DNA from: Hypholoma sublateritium FD-334 SS-4
Lineage: Eukaryota; Basidiomycota; Agaricomycetes; Agaricales; Strophariaceae
DNA: 64,000 nt
Direction: 5' to 3'
NCBI GenBank assembly: GCA_000827495.1
Contig: KN817549.1
Location: 100,164 to 164,163 of the forward strand
The notes beneath the pieces were generated by a model. That model did no database searches, was not told where the DNA came from, and was given only the letters and a program-made list of their open reading frames with translations. Of this stretch, positions 15,152-27,104 are shown in pieces; positions within the stretch are counted from its first letter, which is position 1, and each line of letters opens with the position of its first letter. A program made the translations under genes and the position numbers.

Positions 15152-16908
15152 ATGTCGCGTTTGAATCTGGATATACTATACGATATTGTCGCGGAGGTCG
15201 CTCGTTTCGACAGCAAAGACAGCCGTGCAATTCTTCTAAGCCTTGCCTTGTCCTGTCGAACTGTGAACGACTCTATACGACCCATACTATTCTCCAAAGT
15301 GCACTGGCCGCATCCGAACAAACATGACGCCAGCACCGGGCTACTTTTTTTCCCCGAGGCTTTGTGGCCCTACTTCAGGTAAGGCTGTGCACCATTATCA
15401 AAAGCCTACCCACGAAATAAAGTTAAAAGAGCGTCCTAGGACATTCCATTTCGACTGGCCCGACCACTGGCCGGACGCATCTCCCCCACGGTGGGGCGAG
15501 AAGCCAGGAGTAAGCGTGTACTACCCGAAGCATCTAGACAAGCTGGAGGACGCTCTCCCCAGGATGCGCAACATCCACACGTTCCAGCTGACTTGCCCCT
15601 TCGACCCGCCCACGCGACTTCTTCGCAACCTCGTGTGCTGCACCAACATCACGGATCTGCGCATCACCGACACGCCGCTCACTACCCTTATCCTGCCCAC
15701 ACCGCCAACCAGTTTCAACCTCACGCACCTAACGCTCACTTCGGTTGCGGAAGCCGTGCGTATGGGTGAGGGCCCGTACGATCGGCGCTACCAGAACATC
15801 GCCTACTTCATGCGCGGGTACCGCAAGAAATACTTGGACCGCAGCGGTGAGCTCTCAAGCACCGTCGGCAGCGTCATGTTTGCTGCGCAACGCTTTTTCA
15901 CCGCGCTTTGCCGCACAGACTGCCTACAGTACCTGCAACTTTCCGCGCTGTTCATCGGCGTCAAAGAGCTGTGGAACGCCGATTGGCCGTGCCTGCAGAC
16001 GCTCGTCCTGACAGGCCCGCCACCGGCCGCATTCTACGATATTGCGGCTCTCGTAGGCCGCATTCCGCGCCTTAAAGACCTGCGCGTGTTGCTCTCCACG
16101 ACGAAGTATGCGGAGACGCGACCTGAGCGCGGCCCCTTCGCTATGCTGGCGCGCACGGAGGGCGCCGCGCCGGTTCCAGCGGCCGCGTATGGCCAGCTCA
16201 CCGCACTCGCACTTTCGAACGCGTTCAATACTAAGGGCGTGCTAAAGCACACCCCATCTCTTCGACGCCTCGCTGTCTGTGCCATCATGTCGCCGCCGCG
16301 TATGCCCATCGCTCTCCGCAACCCGGAAATAGAAGAACTCATGACGGAGCTGGAGGCAGGCGGTGGTGGCGAAAATCTGGTGCAAATACGGCTCATTTCT
16401 GAAGAAGATCTGGATCCTAAATTTTTCGTCAAGCTGCGGCGGGTCTGCCCGAAACTGGAGGTCGTCGAGATCGAGCGATGTGGGTATCAAGAGGCCCAGG
16501 ATCCCGCCGAATGGGTGCGTGCTCCACCGTTACGTTGATTTAGCTGATCTTTGTCAGGCTGACTACGGTGATGCCTTTGCGACCTACGAACACTTGCGGG
16601 AGTTGCGCGTTCCAATGCCATTCCAGGGATGCGAGGAGCTTGGCCACGAGCATGCGCAGATGAACAACAACAATCCGGCATGCACCCGTGCTTTCCGCAA
16701 ACCCTGTGCATCGTATCTCGCATCTCGTATACCCAGTCTCCGCAGGGTCGGCCTGGAGTACCGCGCACGCACAATGCAGCGATACGAGGACCGCTGGCTG
16801 GACTTCGATATCGTGCGGCTACATGGCGGAGCTCACCGCGTGGTCGAGTTGGGCCCGAGCTGGTACCAATTCCCCGAGGTATGGGCACCTACAACGCTGC
16901 ATGAGTAA
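15152..16908 (+). CDS. F-box/LRR-like protein
   Basis: Exons 15152-15378, 15440-16514 and 16558-16908 (introns of 61 and 43 bp) give 550 aa. The N-terminus MSRLNLDILYDIVAEVARF...LLSLALSCRTVNDSIRPILF fits the degenerate F-box common in basidiomycetes: L-x2-DIL, then an L-x-LS-C-R-x-L-like helix. The rest has leucine-rich-repeat-like units, for example LVCCTNITDLRITDTPLTTLIL, LQYLQLSAL, LKDLRVLLS and PKLEVVEIERCG. Such proteins usually act as substrate receptors of SCF ubiquitin ligases, a role inferred here from architecture. They form large, fast-evolving families in mushrooms, so the substrate cannot be guessed. The 43-bp second intron is very short but keeps frame and has a TTGTCAG acceptor. 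Confidence 0.75.
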
Positions 16909-19247
16909 CCATCAGAAGGGAAAAAATTATATGGGACTGTGTACGTTCTGACACAACGAGAAAAATTATGTATCAATATCGTGAATAATTTTCAGCACAG
17001 GAGGGTTCTTCGAAGTAGGGATTATAGGGGAGAGGTATTTAAAGTGAGGAGTTACTCGAGTGCAGGGGGATACCTCAAGAAAGACCCATCATTGCTTCCG
17101 GCGAGGCTATGTTAGGTGGTAAGTAGAAATACTTGCACTCGTTTTTGGTTCATTGATTGAGTGTCATTGGTCATAGGTTTCGTCTTATTCTTGCGCTGTC
17201 CGGAAAGTCAGGGTGATCTAGTCTCCCCAAACCAGCCGCCCTTAACTTTTTCAACCTTCGTGAACTTGTCGTGAACTACGGATATCCGTGTAGGGCGGGT
17301 GATCCGTATAGACGATTTTTTTTTTAAAAAAGTACTAAGGATGCCTTTGCTATATACGCAGTCAAAATCCCCGGGGAACGCGTGCGGTACGAGCTTGAAC
17401 TGAGTCTGAGCTCGAACACAACTTGTCACTTGAACATGTAACTCGATGTGAAGTGCTGAAATTGATTCACTGATGAAATTGTGAAATTGATAAATGCCAT
17501 TTTCTCAATACCCGTAATGCGTTGCTCGAATCTAGACAACTCAAGATAACTATTTCTCTGGATCCATACTTATCTATACTCGCCGACCCCGCTTATGTAG
17601 GCTTTCTGAGAGCCACAGATCTTGACTAAATTTCAATAGTTGGCGCTTGGTTGGAACTTGGCGCTGGACCCTGGTCAGATTGTCGAAATGGCTTAATAAG
17701 GAAATATGGCTTCAATTAAAATAAACATTTAAATTTTAATAAATTAAACACTTACTTATACTTATAATTATAAATCATAAAACAAATTATTTCAATATCG
17801 GGACCAACAAAGGACCAATTAAGGACCAACAACTTGCCGACAACGGCCATGCAAATTTGAAGGCCAACCACCCCTGCTCAAAAGCCAGAAGATGCGCGCT
17901 TGAAAGTTACGTTGTGTGGCGAGCCGCGGAAAAGACCACTCAAAGAGCAACTGCCCAATGGGGAGAATGGCATGGGGCCAACTCTGCGACTCTGCGTATC
18001 GAGTACTTGGTACAAACTTACTAGTTTGAACTTAGTACTGTAAGTACTTGATTACTTGTGACGCACGTTGTTGGCGTGTACCATTTATCAATTTAATATA
18101 TGCATTGAACACAAGGTGGCAGTGTAAAGATATAGCCATTGCTTCGATGATATCAGATACATGATATAAATTTCAGGACCACAATGATCGATCCGAAATC
18201 TACAAGCTCGCTAGCGGGGAAAGGGGGGGTCGAACGCTCATGTGATGATGATCGTAACAACTCGATAACGCGTTTCCCATATGAACCCTGCATTCCATCG
18301 ATTATCTGAGTCCCGGCGCTCCAGTATGACGGCTGTGTGACAGATTGAGTGTAACTGCGCAGATAAGCCTAGTGTACTGAGTTGTACATAGGAAATGAGA
18401 CACTGAAACGTAGACAACAGAAGGATTTCATCATATTGTGCCCGTGGCGCTCGAACTCCAGATACTTGGCCCACTCCAGACCGACCTTTTCCCTTCACGT
18501 TTACCCTCTTCCATAACAACGGCTAATAAGGCAAATATATTATTCTTGTGCACGCGTACCTGTGGGACTCATGAGGACCGGTGTTGCTGACCCTAGGATG
18601 AGTAGGATAAGTTATCGACGCCGATATTCACTTCATGGTGGCATGCCAGGAACGCAAACGACTTGAACACGGTAGCGTGACACAGCGCGAAACGCGTCAG
18701 AACTAAAATTGGAAGCGGGTAGACCATGTTCTCGGATTACATTTTATTAAAATATGAAAGGCGTAGTCCACGATATCCTCAAGGGCTACAAGTACTCGTG
18801 CAAGAGGATACCGATGAAGTTATATCATAGAGGAAAATAACGAAGCACATTACTACTTGGGCGCTGTACCAGCTCAGTGTCCCAGCTCAGTGTCGATATG
18901 AGTACAACAATGCCTTCTTGTGGAAGAAACTCGCCAGGTCCGGTTGATCACAAGCTCCAGCGATCATCGAAATTCTGATTCTATTTTTGATCTTTCTAGA
19001 CTTCTCAGAATCTGACCACAAATTTTCATGGGAAGTAATTCAAAAGTACTCCAACTTGAATTAGTTCCTATCTTATATTAAAATCAATACAATAAATCGA
19101 GAATAAAACAGCATCACAGCAGGTACAAACTGACAAACAGCAAAACACAAAGCAAGCAATACAAGGTTTGAGGGGAGGGCTAGTATACGAAAGCAAATAC
19201 AAAAGGGGAAGCCAATCATCCTCCTTCAGAAATACGGAACATAGGAA
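16909..19247. other. Gene-poor intergenic region, about 2.3 kb
   Basis: No open frame longer than 93 aa and none with splice support. The part around 17700-17800 is very AT-rich and is followed by repeated ggaccaa words. A T8 run precedes a short A run near 17320. It probably holds non-coding or decayed repeat sequence. Confidence 0.4.
17811..17845. repeat. Short ggaccaa-rich repeat, related to 22302-22334
   Basis: The ggaccaa word occurs three times in about 30 bp, beside an AT-rich tract. A similar stretch with gggaccaacaa and ggaccaa lies near 22302, also after an AT-rich tract and before a gccg-containing segment. The two may be diverged copies of one interspersed repeat; the extent is uncertain. 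Confidence 0.35.
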
Positions 19248-21449
19248 CTATGTGTCGTATCCATAGCTAGGATCCACCTCAGAGTGAGGCTGCCAGTGGC
19301 CTACGTACCCTGTTGAAGCCGCCGAATAATCAAAAAAAATCGTGGACATTTGCAGCGCGTCGACGATCGTGACTCCTGCGTTCCGGCTGGTACTATATCG
19401 GCTCGCATCCTTGTAGTAGTGTTGCTCGGGTTGCAAGACGATGTTAGTAGTGTGGTCAGGGGGCGTCATCAAGTAGAAGCTGCCGCTGCCACCGCCGCTG
19501 GATGAACCTGAACTCGAACTCCCGCGCTGACCTAGTGTATGGGCGCTGGAATTGATGTTCTGTAATTGAGAGGGATTGTCCAAACTGACGGGATACAATC
19601 CAGAACCCGTATCCTCAGTGAAAATAGAGTCGACCGTGTTCATCGACGGGTAGGTGGGCGTGGCATGCTCCTGTTTCCACTCAGCACTCGGGCTCCAAGC
19701 CGATGGCGCTGTCTGCCAGTGAGTCCGGCCGCTTCTCTCAGGTGCGTCTGCTGAAGTAAAAATAACGTCAATCGATAGTTAATTGACAACCGTAAATGCC
19801 AACCAAGTTACTTACCTCGTGAAAACTCTGGACGAGCGGCGAGAGTGGCCATGACCGACGGAAGAGATGGCAGGCTGATGGATGAAGACGCCACCGGACT
19901 GTCCACGTTGACAGGACTATTCTCTGCCAAATAGATGGGGTTGTAGGTGGACCCATCGACAGCCGACGGTACACACTCGACGACATCCCTCGGCGGCGTG
20001 ATTTGTGTCGCCTCGAGGTTATTCCAACTTGAGGATTGGAGGTCGCTCTGGTAAACAGCGTGGTTGACGGAGATGGGTGACTGTCCTAATGACCAGTGCA
20101 TCGCTGGGTCGGAAACAGACCAAGTTCGCGAGCCGGCCACGCTCGTCGGCCCAGCGCACGCCGGGTCGACAGAGACCGGTGGCGGCTCCAGTAGCCAGTG
20201 CGTCGCTGGGTAGTCGGTCGCGCCCCACGCTTGCGAACCGCCCACATTTGTCTGCTCAGCGCGCGCCCCCCCAACGTTCGTTCCGGAGAATAGTTGACCG
20301 TCTCTTTGTACAGCGCCCGATTCGCTGGCCATTGTCGACGATGTCAGTGGCCAGTACGCCCAAAGCTCCGGAGTCTGACGCTGCCGAGAGCCACCCATGA
20401 TTTGCGGCATGTCGCTTGCATGGCATGATTTTAACGAGAAAGAATGCGCGTCTTCTCCAGCGCTGCTGCTGCGCGGTGTATCACTCGTAGAGTCAATATA
20501 TTGGGCGACGTCGCTCCGTTGGCGATTGCTTGTTCGCCGGCTGGAGCGGGGTTTTGGAACGATTGGGCGCACCGAGTTACCCATTGTCTGTGGTGGGTAG
20601 CCTGTGGCAAATGGGGGCGGGAGGTCTGTCGAATCTAGCGGCGCTTCCGTGGGGCCGCGATGGACGATGTTGACGTCCAGCTTCCGTTTCTTTCCAGCCC
20701 TACTGCTGGGTCCTGCCTCAGACTCGGTTTTCCGCTTTCTCGTTGCACGGATAGTGCCCTGCGGTTGAATAGGTGGGTACTGGAGGAGGGCGGGAAGGGA
20801 GTCATCCATCGCCCTGCGATGGATGAGTGCGGCGTGTGTGTCTGTATGCGCGCCGCTCTTCTTGACCTTTCTTTTCGTCGTCGCCGCTGCTTTTCCAGAC
20901 GGCGCAGTCTTCTTTACGCTCCTCCGCCGCCTCGCTTTCTGGAGGCCTGCAGAGCGCACCATGTTGTGCGGGGCACTTAACGACGCGGTGTGAGATTTCC
21001 GCTCCCAAAGATCGATGAGTAAATTGGCCCTACCTAGTACACACTTCTTCGTGCGCCTTCATATTGGCCCTCTGCCTGGTTACCTTGCCACAAAAGTAAC
21101 AGGCTTGTCTATGTTGAGAAAAATACCTAGTCAATAATATACAGATCAACGAGTGGCGTCTGTACCTACCCATCGCCGTCAGCGAGAGGGAAATGAGTTG
21201 CCCAATGACGCCTCTTCAAGTCATGCTGGCGACTTATGGTCGCTTTGCATCCCGGATAGCGGCATTCCTACATGCAAAAATTATCATTGAAACAAATCCA
21301 GGTCAGTCCAATAAGCAAGGTAATGCGTTCAAATGGCTCACGAAGGATTTAGTCGGCAACCCCCCAGGAAGATCGGATGGCACTTCGAGTTCTGCGCACT
21401 TAGGACTGTCAATCCGATATTTGGTGTTCTGTGAAGATAGTTCGTTCAT
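19248..21449 (-). CDS. Zinc-finger protein, putative transcription factor
   Basis: Preferred model: exons 21449-21342, 21267-21170, 21108-21041, 20946-19816 and 19750-19248, giving 635 aa. Residues 38-61 form a C2H2-like finger (C38, C43, H57, H61). Residues 72-92 form a second, C2HC finger (C72, C75, H88, C92). Lysine/arginine-rich clusters follow (KARRRRSVKK, TKRKVKK, AGKKRKLD), suitable as nuclear signals. The remainder is Ser/Pro-rich, with an imperfect internal repeat around ATHWLLEPPPVSVDPA and AMHWSLGQSPISVNHA. Nuclear DNA binding is inferred. The exon 3/4 junction is ambiguous: donor 21040 with acceptor 20947 preserves the last Cys and has a strong TCTGCAG acceptor. Donor 21033 with an acceptor at GTTAAG also keeps frame. 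The exon 5 acceptor is a NAGNAG tandem. Confidence 0.75.
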
Positions 21450-23659
21450 ATTTTGTTTGAGCGAACAGTTGAGGGAGGGATGACGGGTTATAAAGAAAAG
21501 TTTTGTTGGAGTCGAAGAGAGAGCTTATTCGGTGGCTCTGTGACATTGTCCCCCAATCCAAACTTATAACCACCAGAAAAAAGTGGATTGGTTTTTGCTA
21601 CGTTGGCAAAATGTCCAGGAACTATAATGCTTTTTACTGTCTTCGGACAAGCGGAAGCAAATCCAGCGCATCCGGGGTTGGGTTCTGGGACTGCTTTCAG
21701 TTAAAATACTCGGCATGGGCGAGTTCCTGGCGGAAAATCGAACATAAAGAAAAGAATTGGGCTGACAAACGCCCGATGCGAGCACGAGGCGGCACGAGGA
21801 AGATGATAGGTGAGATAATCGCTAGCCTGGGCAAGCGACCAATGGAAAAGGCCGTGTGATACAGATGTGATACTTGAAAGGAAGGGTTGATTCGATCTCC
21901 GCCGTACTTATATCCTCTCCAAATCCTCCAAATCCTCCCAGCCGATCTGCTAAGATCTGTGCCGGTGGGTCAACGGTGGGTACCTGCTCTCTCCCGACAA
22001 CTTTGAGCAGATATTATTTTTACTAGGTCTTAAAAAGCATGTACATCTCGATGAACGCGATCCTTACCGCCCACTCCAGTGCGTGCGTCAAGCATTGTAA
22101 ACCAACACTCGGCGTCGGCGCCTGTATGTCCATTGGTTAAATATAGAAATCACGTATGGACTTGAACTTTATAAGTGACGTGACTGCCCCTGTCCAAGTA
22201 CAGCTTTTCCCTTAAAAGGGCATTGCCCTACTCGGGCAACGCCACGGCAGTTAGCTAACGGTTAAATAAATAGCATAAAGTAATTTAAATTGTTCTCATT
22301 GGGACCAACAATGGGAGACAATGGACCAAACAATCGCCGTCGTATGCACTAAGCTACCATTGTCCTTACAATTTACATTTCACGAACGTCAACGCCGGTG
22401 AGGGCACATTTATTCGCGTGGACCTACTTGGCGTGACTGGACCAGCTCAAAATCGAAAATTAGTGTGCATACCTAGTTCATGGTCCATAACACTCGAGTA
22501 AAACTTGAGTAAAACGCACAAAGTCGCTGAACTGCTGACTGATCGAGAGGCGCACCGACACCAACAATGGCAAAACATAAAACCGCCACTGGCGAAAGCA
22601 AGGTCACCATGCGCATCGACCAACGTTTGTTCCAACGTCAACGCCATCATGTATCATTCAACTCCTTCGACCTTTGCGAAGCATAAATCAGTGATAGTAT
22701 CGAGATTTACATTCAATTTCCATATGCAACGTCATTCCAACGATAAACGAGACCCGCACAGCAAGAAAAACTTGAGAGAACTACCCCATTCAGCCATGGT
22801 TGAACCCATTGAATGTCCCCCTAAGCCGGGAGATTTGCGCGCATCTGACGTCCCTCCGCAGCGCGAACGATAGCCGTGAGCTTGGAATGCACGAATGCGC
22901 GCGGAGGTCCGCCCGTTCTCCGCGTATGCTTCTTTAATTTTCTGGGCGCATGCTCCCAGCCCGCGAGATCAGCGTAGGCCTGCGGAAATGGAATAAAACA
23001 TAACATCTACATAAGGTAGATCTGAAGCACAGTATGACTCTAAGCACGATAAGATACGGAGCCGTGCGCCTAGTGACCGATATACCGTCTACGCATCCGG
23101 GAGGCGGGGCGGCGCACATAATAAGTCGCACGCACGCCGGACACATGCACAATCGCAAAGCGCGGGCGACCGCGCCGACCCGACACACTGCGCGGGCTGG
23201 CGAGGAAGTCTTCTGTACTCGGTCGGCAGCTCGAGGTCGACGCAGGCGTGTAGTTTAGTAGCGCGAAGTAGGAGCACGACAACACTCCGAACAGCAAGGC
23301 GTAATTGAGCGCGTTAGTCATCCTTGTATATCTACTTACGAAGACGGAAACGTCGACTGAGAGACATCTAATGAGGCATCCCGAACGCAAAGCAGGTGCG
23401 AGAGGATTTAGATTCCTAGACTCAGACGCGCGATCACGCCTTTTTCATCCACCTTACCGCGCACGCGCGCGGCACGCGACCGATCGAGCAAGGCGTACCG
23501 TCGACTTGGGAAGGTAGCTGCCGTCCTGCACCTGGGTCCTGCGGTACAAAAAGGACTGGGTGGCGGCACCTATGTACAGGGAATTCATGTAGTTAATACA
23601 ACATTGCAATGCGACTATCCTAGCGACCATGTGCTCCGGGGGATCCATCCCATCCATGA
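21450..23659. other. Intergenic, about 2.2 kb
   Basis: 5' flank of the zinc-finger gene and 3' flank of the E2 gene. Open frames at 21503-21859, 22505-22873 and 23070-23390 have no recognisable domain. The last contains a hydrophobic start (MTNALNYALLFGVLSCSYF) but no clear gene model. The part near 23000-23500 is GC-rich and low in information. Confidence 0.35.
22302..22334. repeat. ggaccaa-rich repeat, possible partner of 17811-17845
   Basis: Reads gggaccaacaatgg, then gacaatggaccaaacaa after an AT-rich stretch, similar in order and wording to the 17.8-kb copy. About 90 bp upstream lies a self-complementary word (gggcattgccc) next to gggcaacgcc. An interspersed-repeat origin is only suspected. 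Confidence 0.3.
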
Positions 23660-24375
23660 TCAAGCAGCGTACTTCTGCGTCCACTCCTGGGAGACGCGCT
23701 GTGCGTCGGCCTCGTCCTCCTTGTAGTGCTTCGCGACGTCGGTTGCGAGCGGGTCGTCCGGGTTCGGCGCGCTAAGGAGCGCCTGCACGGAGAGCAGCAC
23801 CGTGCGGATCTGCAGCGCAGGCGACCACTTGTCTTTGAGGATGTCGAGGCATATCCGGCCGAGCTTGTCTGAGTATCCGTACGGGTAAGTGGGCGGCGTC
23901 AAACAGTGGTAACGTGGGCCAAGAGGAGGGGGGACGCACCGATGTTGGGGTGGTAGATCTTCGTGAGGAAGCGCACCTTCGGCGGCGCCATGGGGTATTC
24001 TTCGGGGAGGAACAACTCGAGCTTAAACTTTCCGTCTGCAAGGTGAGCGAGCAGGCGGTCAGCGGTCAGCGTGCGCGCGGGCGTAGAGGAGCAAGGACTG
24101 ACTGGCGAAAGGGCTCCCGCCCGGGCCCTCGATGATCACATCGAAGTAGCGCAGGTTGTCTTCATGCGGCAGCGCGGAGATACCGGGCGCGGGATCGGCG
24201 ACGAGGCGCTCTGTTTCCTGTCGGGATCCCAGAAGCGAGATGTCAGCAGCAGGCGGGTGCGATATAGCAGATATTGACCTTGATGATTCGCTGCGATCCG
24301 ATAAGCCATTGTCAGTAGCAGCGCCGTCGTGTGAGTGTCAAAGGTAGTTTCGTTCGCTACCTTCGGGAGGGACAT
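23660..24375 (-). CDS. UBC13: Ubiquitin-conjugating enzyme E2 of the Ubc13 type
   Basis: Five exons (24375-24361, 24290-24279, 24217-24103, 24035-23940, 23878-shifted to 23868-23660) give 148 aa, the usual length of Ubc13. Ubc13 with an Mms2-type partner builds K63-linked ubiquitin chains in DNA-damage tolerance and signalling. The start exon is 15 bp (MSLPK) and exon 2 is a 12-bp microexon (RIIK); together with exon 3 they rebuild the conserved N-terminus MSLPKRIIKETERL. The E2 fold shows the [26 protein letters not shown] core, with the active-site cysteine at about C86, and the [11 protein letters not shown] motif. The last exon begins at 23868. All junctions are GT-AG and phase-consistent. 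The very short first exons mean automated gene finders may miss the true start. Confidence 0.93.
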
Positions 24376-25359
24376 GTTCGGCCTGGAGGTGCACTCGGAG
24401 CCCAGCACACGACGCGATGTGGAGGAGAAGGAAGGGGTAACGGAGAGGTCAATTTCGGGCGCTCATTGGCTACGGATTATGACTCAGCATGACTGGCGTC
24501 GGAAACTGAATATGCGTCTGTGCCGACGATTTGTTTTGGGTGTTTAGACTCTTCACATTAGAGATGATGGTCTGAAAGCCCATCCAAGGAATACTGCCTC
24601 TGCTATTGATCAGAATAAAGGCTTTACAAATCGCTTTCCATGCGCAGAGACAAAATTCTAAATTCGGCAGTGATCGGCACGCTGCACACGCCGTCTAACG
24701 CCTCTGAGAAGCACAGCCAAACACTGCGTGAACTGAGCGCGAACTTGGCGCGAACTGGCAAGCGTGAAGCGAGCTGCGAACGGGCGCCTCGCCGCCGTTG
24801 CACCATCGCTTATGAAGTGCGAGCAAAAAACTTGTACGCCTTTCTTGCACCTTTCCAACAATTTTCATCAAACTTTGAATCATCCTCAAAGTTTGATGCC
24901 GACCAAATCCCTACTCGGAATGATTCCTAGCAGTCAGAAGCCTCAGGCCCTCAAGGCGACCTCACCTATAACTGCGGCATCTGCCCAACATCTGCCTGCT
25001 TTGCCGCCCAGAACGCAACAACTTTACATGCTAACCCATGTACGCGGAAAAAATGCTGGCGATGGTAATCATGCATCCTATCCTAAAAATCATCGTGAAT
25101 ATTTAGCACAGTAAATGCGTCTTCAAACATGGTTGAGTTCCAGCCCCCCATTTGACCTTATGATTAAGTCAGGTATCGCGGTTGAAATCACCCTACATAG
25201 TCTTATCCTCGCAGCTCTCAGGCATTTTTTCAAAAAATTGTTTACCCTCAGGTGGCTATCAGTTCGGAAGTTTTCCCAGTCCACGCGCACAGTGCATTGT
25301 GACATATATTCCAATTTGCTTACACGGACAACAGTAAATCACGGAGATGTAGCTAGGAT
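24376..25359. other. Intergenic, about 1 kb, with a perfect hairpin
   Basis: Between the E2 gene 5' end and the 3' end of the histidine-rich gene. Short open frames such as 24640-24930 have no domain support. It contains the inverted repeat listed at 24866-24898. Confidence 0.35.
24866..24898. repeat. Perfect 13-bp inverted repeat with 7-nt loop
   Basis: The left arm 24866-24878 reads catcaaactttga and the right arm 24886-24898 is its exact reverse complement. The loop is atcatcc. It could form a stem-loop in DNA or RNA. No surrounding gene is apparent. Confidence 0.8.
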
Positions 25360-25996
25360 CTATTGGTGCTGGCGCCAAGGTGGGGTTGGGGTGCGGTGAC
25401 GGGGGTTGTTGAAGTCCTTGCCACTTGCCTGGTCTGCAACGAAGTGCGGTTAAGGCGACCTCACATTTACAGAAGAACACATTCACTCACAGACAGCCTC
25501 CTTCAAGTTGTGCGTATCCTCGTGATGGAGCCGTGCGGGCAGGCCGCTCTCCGTGTTCACATGGTGCAAGTCGTCGACGTGAACATGTACAGGCCGTGCG
25601 GTAGCCATTCTGCTCCCGGTCTCAAACCCTCCATGGCCAGCAGCGTGCGTGTGCTCGTCGAAGTGCTGAGCGTTTTGCGTGCGACCCATGTGCTCAGGGT
25701 GGTTGTGGGAGACAACAGCGACGGGAACATATCCGTTAGCGTCCGGGTGGGAAAGGGCAACCACTGGATGGTTTCTGTGTCCAGAAGGACCAGAGTCTCC
25801 GGGCTGCCGTCGGCGTAAGTCCAGACATAATTTAAATACAGGAGGGTGAACATACGTGTTGCGGCTCGAAATGAGCGGGTTTCGCCACGTATAGATTGCC
25901 GGGCTCAACGTGGTGAGCGGTTACTGCTGGAGCAGCATTGACCATGATGGATCCAAGGAGGACCGCGGCGAGGGAGATGATACGGAGGGAGAACAT
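25360..25996 (-). CDS. Histidine-rich small secreted protein
   Basis: Exons 25996-25856, 25803-25491 and 25433-25360 (introns of 52 and 57 bp) give 175 aa. The N-terminus MFSLRIISLAAVLLGSIMVNA is a clear signal peptide. The mature part is about 15% histidine, often in pairs or alternating (AHHVE, SHNHPEH, QHFDEHTHA, VHVHVDDLHH, LHHED), with no cysteine framework. Export and metal binding are inferred from composition; no family is recognised. An open frame would also continue to a stop at 25483 without the second splice. I prefer the GTGAGT donor at 25490, which joins to a GTTGCAG acceptor in phase. A TATA-like box lies about 150 bp upstream. Confidence 0.65.
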
Positions 25997-26150
25997 GTTG
26001 TATGTTGGGTTCTTTGGCCAGAGTTAGGAAGATACAATACGAAAATGAAGTGGAGTGAGACGAACGGAAGTATACTTCTGGTGACCAGCAACCAGTAAAA
26101 TTTAATGCGAGGAGATCCTGCTCTGGAGTGAAGAGGTGCGTCCAAAGGGT

Positions 26151-26157
26151 TTTTATA
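26151..26157 (-). promoter_or_regulatory. TATA box upstream of the histidine-rich protein gene
   Basis: On the minus strand the sequence reads CTATAAAAAC, about 155 bp before the ATG at 25996. Position and sequence fit a core promoter. Transcription start is not known. Confidence 0.45.
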
Positions 26158-26659
26158 GGCGCGTCATAGTAAGTGGGAATAGGTGCCACAAGCGTCGGTT
26201 AACATTCGGGCGTTTCACAGATCCTCTGGGAGTCTAGAATCCTCTCTGATACATAATAGTCTCTGATCCGTCTGCTATCGAATGTTACCATCAGATTCAT
26301 CATCGATATCGACACGTATGTATCATAAGTATCGGAATCTGCAGGAGACTTCAAGCCTCGACGAGATTACTTACCTTCTTCAAGTTCTGCGCAAAATCTC
26401 TCGCTCAGGCTACTTCCAAAAATCCGGGGATTTGCCGGCTTTTCAGGGAATAGTGGTAGATGGGGTTGACCGTTGACAGTGAGTTGAAGGTGGTACCAAA
26501 TTGAAAGAGAAGTTCTTCGATCTGAAATTTGAACCAAATTTGAACACCACCCCTTGAAACAAGCGAACCTGGCGACGTGCAGTCCGCCGGAGAGTCCGGC
26601 ACGCCCAAATCTGCTGGACAATTCGGAAAATCCATTTCGCGAATGCCTTCCTGCTTCCT

Positions 26660-26789
26660 GACCCTCCTCTCGACGCTCGACGCTCGGCCAGTCTGTCTTA
26701 CCCTCGTCGCGCGGCCGATGCGGGACGCTCCAGTGTACTCTCGTATAGGCATGGGGCTCACGTATTGCGGGCAGAACCATCTCATCTGA
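26660..26789 (+). pseudogene. Truncated copy of the BEM46-like hydrolase 5' region
   Basis: This segment resembles 28902-29036 inside the BEM46-like gene. Shared stretches include ctctcgacgctcgg followed by cagtc, and ataggcatggggctcacgtattgcgggcagaac against ctaggcgtcgggcttgcgtattacggccaaaac. Translated, GMGLTYCGQNHLI matches GVGLAYYGQNYLI, but a stop follows at once and nothing of the catalytic domain is present. The intron donor GT of the true gene is GC here. It is therefore a relic of a partial duplication. It lies only about 40 bp before the 72-aa gene. Confidence 0.6.
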
Positions 26790-26829
26790 CGGACACTTTG
26801 CCGGAGTCTGCCCGTATCGCGCCCCCGTC

Positions 26830-27104
26830 ATGCCGTACGCACGCATACAGCAGCTTCTCAACCCACAGACAGGCCCTTACACGTACAGGTAAATAACACG
26901 TCCTGTGCGTGTGCGGCGTGGATAGGGTCCTGTATCTATGTCAGCGGCACCTGGGCTGCTCCTCGCGATTCAGACGACCGCTCAGCTAGCAGTTATGGCC
27001 GCGGATCCCTCAGCATTAGAACTCGAAGTAGGCCGCGCGCAGAGCGCATGCCCCCCCGCTCCGCGTACGCTGTGGATGCAGACGGCGAGGAGATCACGGT
27101 ATAG
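26830..27104 (+). CDS. Small two-exon protein of 72 aa, unknown function
   Basis: Exons 26830-26888 and 26945-27104, with a 56-bp intron (AG|GTAAAT to TATGTCAG), give 72 aa. The sequence starts MPYARIQQLLNPQTGPYTYS and ends AYAVDADGEEITV. It has no signal peptide or membrane segment; the middle is Ser/Arg-rich (RGSLSIRTRSRPRAERM). I do not recognise a family. Support comes from a clean splice, a start in good context, and a second copy of its first exon and donor at 31174-31234. It could be missed by gene finders because of its size. RNA evidence would decide it. Confidence 0.5.

Larger units (their letters stand above)
25997..26829. other. Intergenic region containing the hydrolase relic
   Basis: Holds the TATA box of the histidine-rich gene, the BEM46 relic and the 5' flank of the 72-aa gene. 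A minus-strand frame at 26367-26861 is open but overlaps the relic antisense and is not supported. Confidence 0.35.
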